Shown: positions 61,534 through 63,491 of the stretch, piece after piece
Numbering within the stretch: the stretch's first letter is position 1
Layout of the letters: each line of letters opens with the position of its first letter
NCBI GenBank assembly: GCA_964570325.1
Contig: CAZMXS010000019.1
Location: 1 to 63,491 of the forward strand
DNA: 63,491 nt
Source of the DNA: CAZMXS01 sp964570325
GTDB taxonomy: Bacteria > Verrucomicrobiota > Kiritimatiellia > CAIQIC01 > CAZMXS01
Reading direction: 5' to 3'
The notes under the pieces: model-generated
Databases searched by the model: none
Seen by the model: only the letters and a program-made list of their open reading frames with translations
What the model was told of the DNA's origin: nothing
Made by a program: the position numbers and the translations under genes

Positions 61534-62247
61534 ATGAGAGCCGAGTTGATTGTCGCCTTGGATGTTCCGAATGCCGCCGCCGCCGCTGCGGTTGTCGCCC
61601 GCCTGGGTTCCACGGTATCCTTCTATAAGATCGGGCTGGAACTCTTTTGCGCCGCCGGGCCCCGTGTGGTCGAATCCATTGCCGCGGACGGAAAACAAGT
61701 GTTTCTGGATTTGAAACTGCACGACATCCCCCGCACCGTCGAGCGCGCGGTGCGCGCCGTCGCCGGCCTTGGCGCCACGCTGTTGACCGTGCATGCATCT
61801 GGTGGCCGCGACATGATCGCCGCGGCCGCCATGGCCGTCAAGTCCAGCGCCACCCCCCTCCGGATCATCGCCGTCACCATGTTGACCAGCCTGGACCAAG
61901 CCGACCTGCGCGACGCCGGCATCCCGCGCACCCCGGAGGAACAGGTCCAGGCCATGGCGGAGTTGGCGCTCGCCGCCGGGGCCGACGGGTTGGTGGCCTC
62001 GCCCAACGAGACCGCGCGCCTGCGGCGTCAATTCGGCCCCGGCCCGCTGATCGTTACGCCCGGCATCCGCCTGCCGACCGATGGGAAAGGCGATCAGAAA
62101 CGCGTGGGCACGCCGGCGGATGCGGTCCGTGCCGGCGCCAGTTTCCTGGTCGTTGGCCGGCCGATCTTGGAAGCGCCGGACCCGGCGGCGGCGGCGCGGC
62201 AGATTTGCGCGGCAATAGCGGCGGCGGATTCGATTGCTCCAGCATGA
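61534..62247 (+). CDS. pyrF: Orotidine 5'-phosphate decarboxylase
   Basis: 237 residues. The catalytic tetrad segment is FLDLKLHDIPRTV (Asp59, Lys61, Asp64), with N-terminal IVALDVP and C-terminal phosphate-binding LIVTPGIR and FLVVGRPI. It makes UMP from OMP. The length is of the bacterial short type. AAGGAA precedes the ATG. It is divergent from the pilus-like operon. Confidence 0.97.
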   Translation: MRAELIVALDVPNAAAAAAVVARLGSTVSFYKIGLELFCAAGPRVVESIAADGKQVFLDLKLHDIPRTVERAVRAVAGLGATLLTVHASGGRDMIAAAAMAVKSSATPLRIIAVTMLTSLDQADLRDAGIPRTPEEQVQAMAELALAAGADGLVASPNETARLRRQFGPGPLIVTPGIRLPTDGKGDQKRVGTPADAVRAGASFLVVGRPILEAPDPAAAARQICAAIAAADSIAPA

Positions 62248-62281
62248 GCACGCCAGGCGTATCGCGCGCCAATGCGTTGAG

Positions 62282-63154
62282 TCAGAACAAGGGCAGGACG
62301 GCGTCTGCCGGCGCCCGCCCACCACCCATGCCGAACATCACCCGCGCGGGATAGCTGACGCCATCGGCAATCAAGTCCGTCAGCCGCTGCCGCCAACTCG
62401 CACGGCGATCCGCCATCACCAACTGTTCGCGCGCCGCCAGTTCCTGCGCGCGCCTGCGCGCCCGCCCCGGATCCGGCGGCGCGAGGCCCAAGGGATCATA
62501 CAAGCTTTCCCAGCGCGTTAACGCGGCGCGGTTAGTCGCGGCGGCCGGCGTAAAATCCACCGCTGCGTCGTCCCATACGACCTCGCGCGCCAACCATTGC
62601 TCCAAATCCGGCGCGTCAGACTCCCGGCGGCTAATGTCAATCCAGGTCTGGATCTGGGCCAGGTAAGCCGCCGCCGCATCCACCTCCGCCGCCATCAACC
62701 GCTCCGCTACCATGCGGCGCAGTTGATGATAATCGGCAACCGCCGGATCATCCCAGCGAAGTTCGGCCAGCAGACCGGCCCTTAATACAGGGTCGCCGGA
62801 ACGTTCCGCTGCCTGCAGGCGCGCGACAAAATGGCGGTATGTATCCGGCGCGGCTATCCCAAAACATGTCACGAGACTCGTCCGAATCGCAGTTGCCGCC
62901 TCGACCAGCCGATCCTCATCCACCCAAGCCGCCGCGGCCGCCGCCGCCGGATCCAGATCCTCGGTCAGCAATTCCACCTGCCGGGCCACCTGCGCCGCCA
63001 GCACGGACTGCAGATAGGCATGGAAGACGAAGGCATCCGGCGCGGGAATTTCAGCCGAACGGCCAACCGCCGCCAGCAAAGCGATGACAAGGGCCAAACG
63101 AACCGCTCGCCGCGGTGGCCCGCCGCGTTTTGCGCAAGGTGGAGCGGGCAGCAT
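62282..63154 (-). CDS. Exported protein of unknown function
   Basis: 290 residues from the ATG at 63154. A cationic N-terminus and hydrophobic stretch (RLALVIALLAAVGRSAEI) look like a signal peptide. The rest is Ala/Arg/Asp-rich and helical (LAELRWDDPAVADYHQLRRM, WIDISRRESDAPDLEQWLA) with no recognised domain or enzyme motif. It starts 4 nt after the stop of the upstream gene, so the two are co-expressed. A longer frame start at 63265 would overlap that gene fully and was rejected. Confidence 0.6.
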   Translation of the reverse strand: MLPAPPCAKRGGPPRRAVRLALVIALLAAVGRSAEIPAPDAFVFHAYLQSVLAAQVARQVELLTEDLDPAAAAAAAWVDEDRLVEAATAIRTSLVTCFGIAAPDTYRHFVARLQAAERSGDPVLRAGLLAELRWDDPAVADYHQLRRMVAERLMAAEVDAAAAYLAQIQTWIDISRRESDAPDLEQWLAREVVWDDAAVDFTPAAATNRAALTRWESLYDPLGLAPPDPGRARRRAQELAAREQLVMADRRASWRQRLTDLIADGVSYPARVMFGMGGGRAPADAVLPLF

Positions 63155-63158
63155 AACT

Positions 63159-63491
63159 CTACAGTTTGCCTGCGGTGAAGGTGCCGGAATAGGAACCCGG
63201 CCCGACTGGCGATTCGGTGGTGCCGGAAATCTGCCCGGAAATCCGACCGCCGGAGACTGTGCCACTGAAAATGATTTCTCCGGTTTCGCCGGTGGCTTGA
63301 TTGTTCACCGGCGCCACCAGCGCGAAACTGTTGCCGCTTAATGTCCCGGTTAGCGCCACGCCCGGCCGCAGATCGTTGCTGCGCACATTGTTGTTCTTGT
63401 CAATGACAATGGTGATGGCGCTGGCCGAGCAGGTCGGTGCCAGACCCGATTGCGCAAAACAGATCACCTCGGTTCCGGCGTAGGTTCCATC
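63159..63491 (-). CDS. C-terminal part of a beta-rich, probably secreted protein (cut by window edge)
   Basis: The frame runs open to the window edge, giving 110 C-terminal residues that begin DGTYAGTEVICFAQSGLAPT. The content is small, polar and beta-strand-like with alternating Gly/Ser/Thr (ALTGTLSGNSFALVAPVN, GEIIFSGTVSGGRISGQISG), typical of extracellular repeat domains. No family is assigned. It is closely followed by the exported protein 62282-63154. Confidence 0.6.
   Translation of the reverse strand, partial: DGTYAGTEVICFAQSGLAPTCSASAITIVIDKNNNVRSNDLRPGVALTGTLSGNSFALVAPVNNQATGETGEIIFSGTVSGGRISGQISGTTESPVGPGSYSGTFTAGKL

Overview
The window is GC-rich bacterial chromosome from a diderm with lipopolysaccharide. 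It carries BamD-like and LptE-like lipoproteins, an LpxC-like deacetylase, GmhA, an O-antigen ligase and an Mla/MCE lipid-transport operon. A five-gene pilus-type locus has the gene order and protein architectures of the Akkermansia Amuc_1098-1102 cluster. Together with a bacterial topoisomerase VI A subunit and an Asp23/AmaP pair, this points to the PVC superphylum, probably Verrucomicrobiota, Kiritimatiellota or Lentisphaerota. This placement is inference, because there is no rRNA in the window.

Layout, left part (1-22 kb): agmatine-to-putrescine genes (aguA partial, aguB) and a PuuD-like amidotransferase lie beside a HEAT-repeat protein. Next come BamD/LptE-like lipoproteins, rpsT, an HELTH membrane protein and a secreted GH16-like protein. 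A signalling stretch follows: a receiver-Ser/Thr kinase hybrid, a STAS protein, and a tightly overlapping three-gene set of CHASE2 adenylate cyclase, MBL-fold hydrolase and cyclic-nucleotide-binding MscS channel. An M48 protease/SH3 pair and an mlaE-mlaF-mlaD-TPR lipoprotein operon follow; the MlaF-like protein has lost its ATPase motifs.

Middle (22-36 kb): a 1964-residue secreted GH13 protein sits behind a LacI-type operator-like palindrome. Then come tRNA-Val, purN, an FHA-GAF histidine kinase, an orphan Top6A, a divergent LpxC-like protein and ilvBN. Upstream of ilvB is an AT-rich gap holding a pair of palindromes arranged as one large inverted repeat.

Right part (36-63 kb) is mostly one-directional (minus strand) and largely housekeeping: PfkB kinase, gmhA, amaP, asp23, accC, accB, an M50-CBS protease, O-antigen ligase, 5'-nucleotidase, clpX, clpP, tig, rho, coaE, a GT-C-like membrane protein and a stand-alone 5'-3' exonuclease. 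The five-gene pilus-like operon follows with its own promoter, then pyrF and two unrecognised genes at the edge. Start/stop overlaps (ATGA, GTGA, TGATG) are frequent and mark translationally coupled groups. No insertion sequence, prophage or CRISPR array was seen.

Best candidates for a little-described system are the cyclase/hydrolase/channel cassette (12.3-17.0 kb), the ATPase-dead-looking MlaF in an otherwise complete MCE operon, and the Amuc_1100-type pilus locus.
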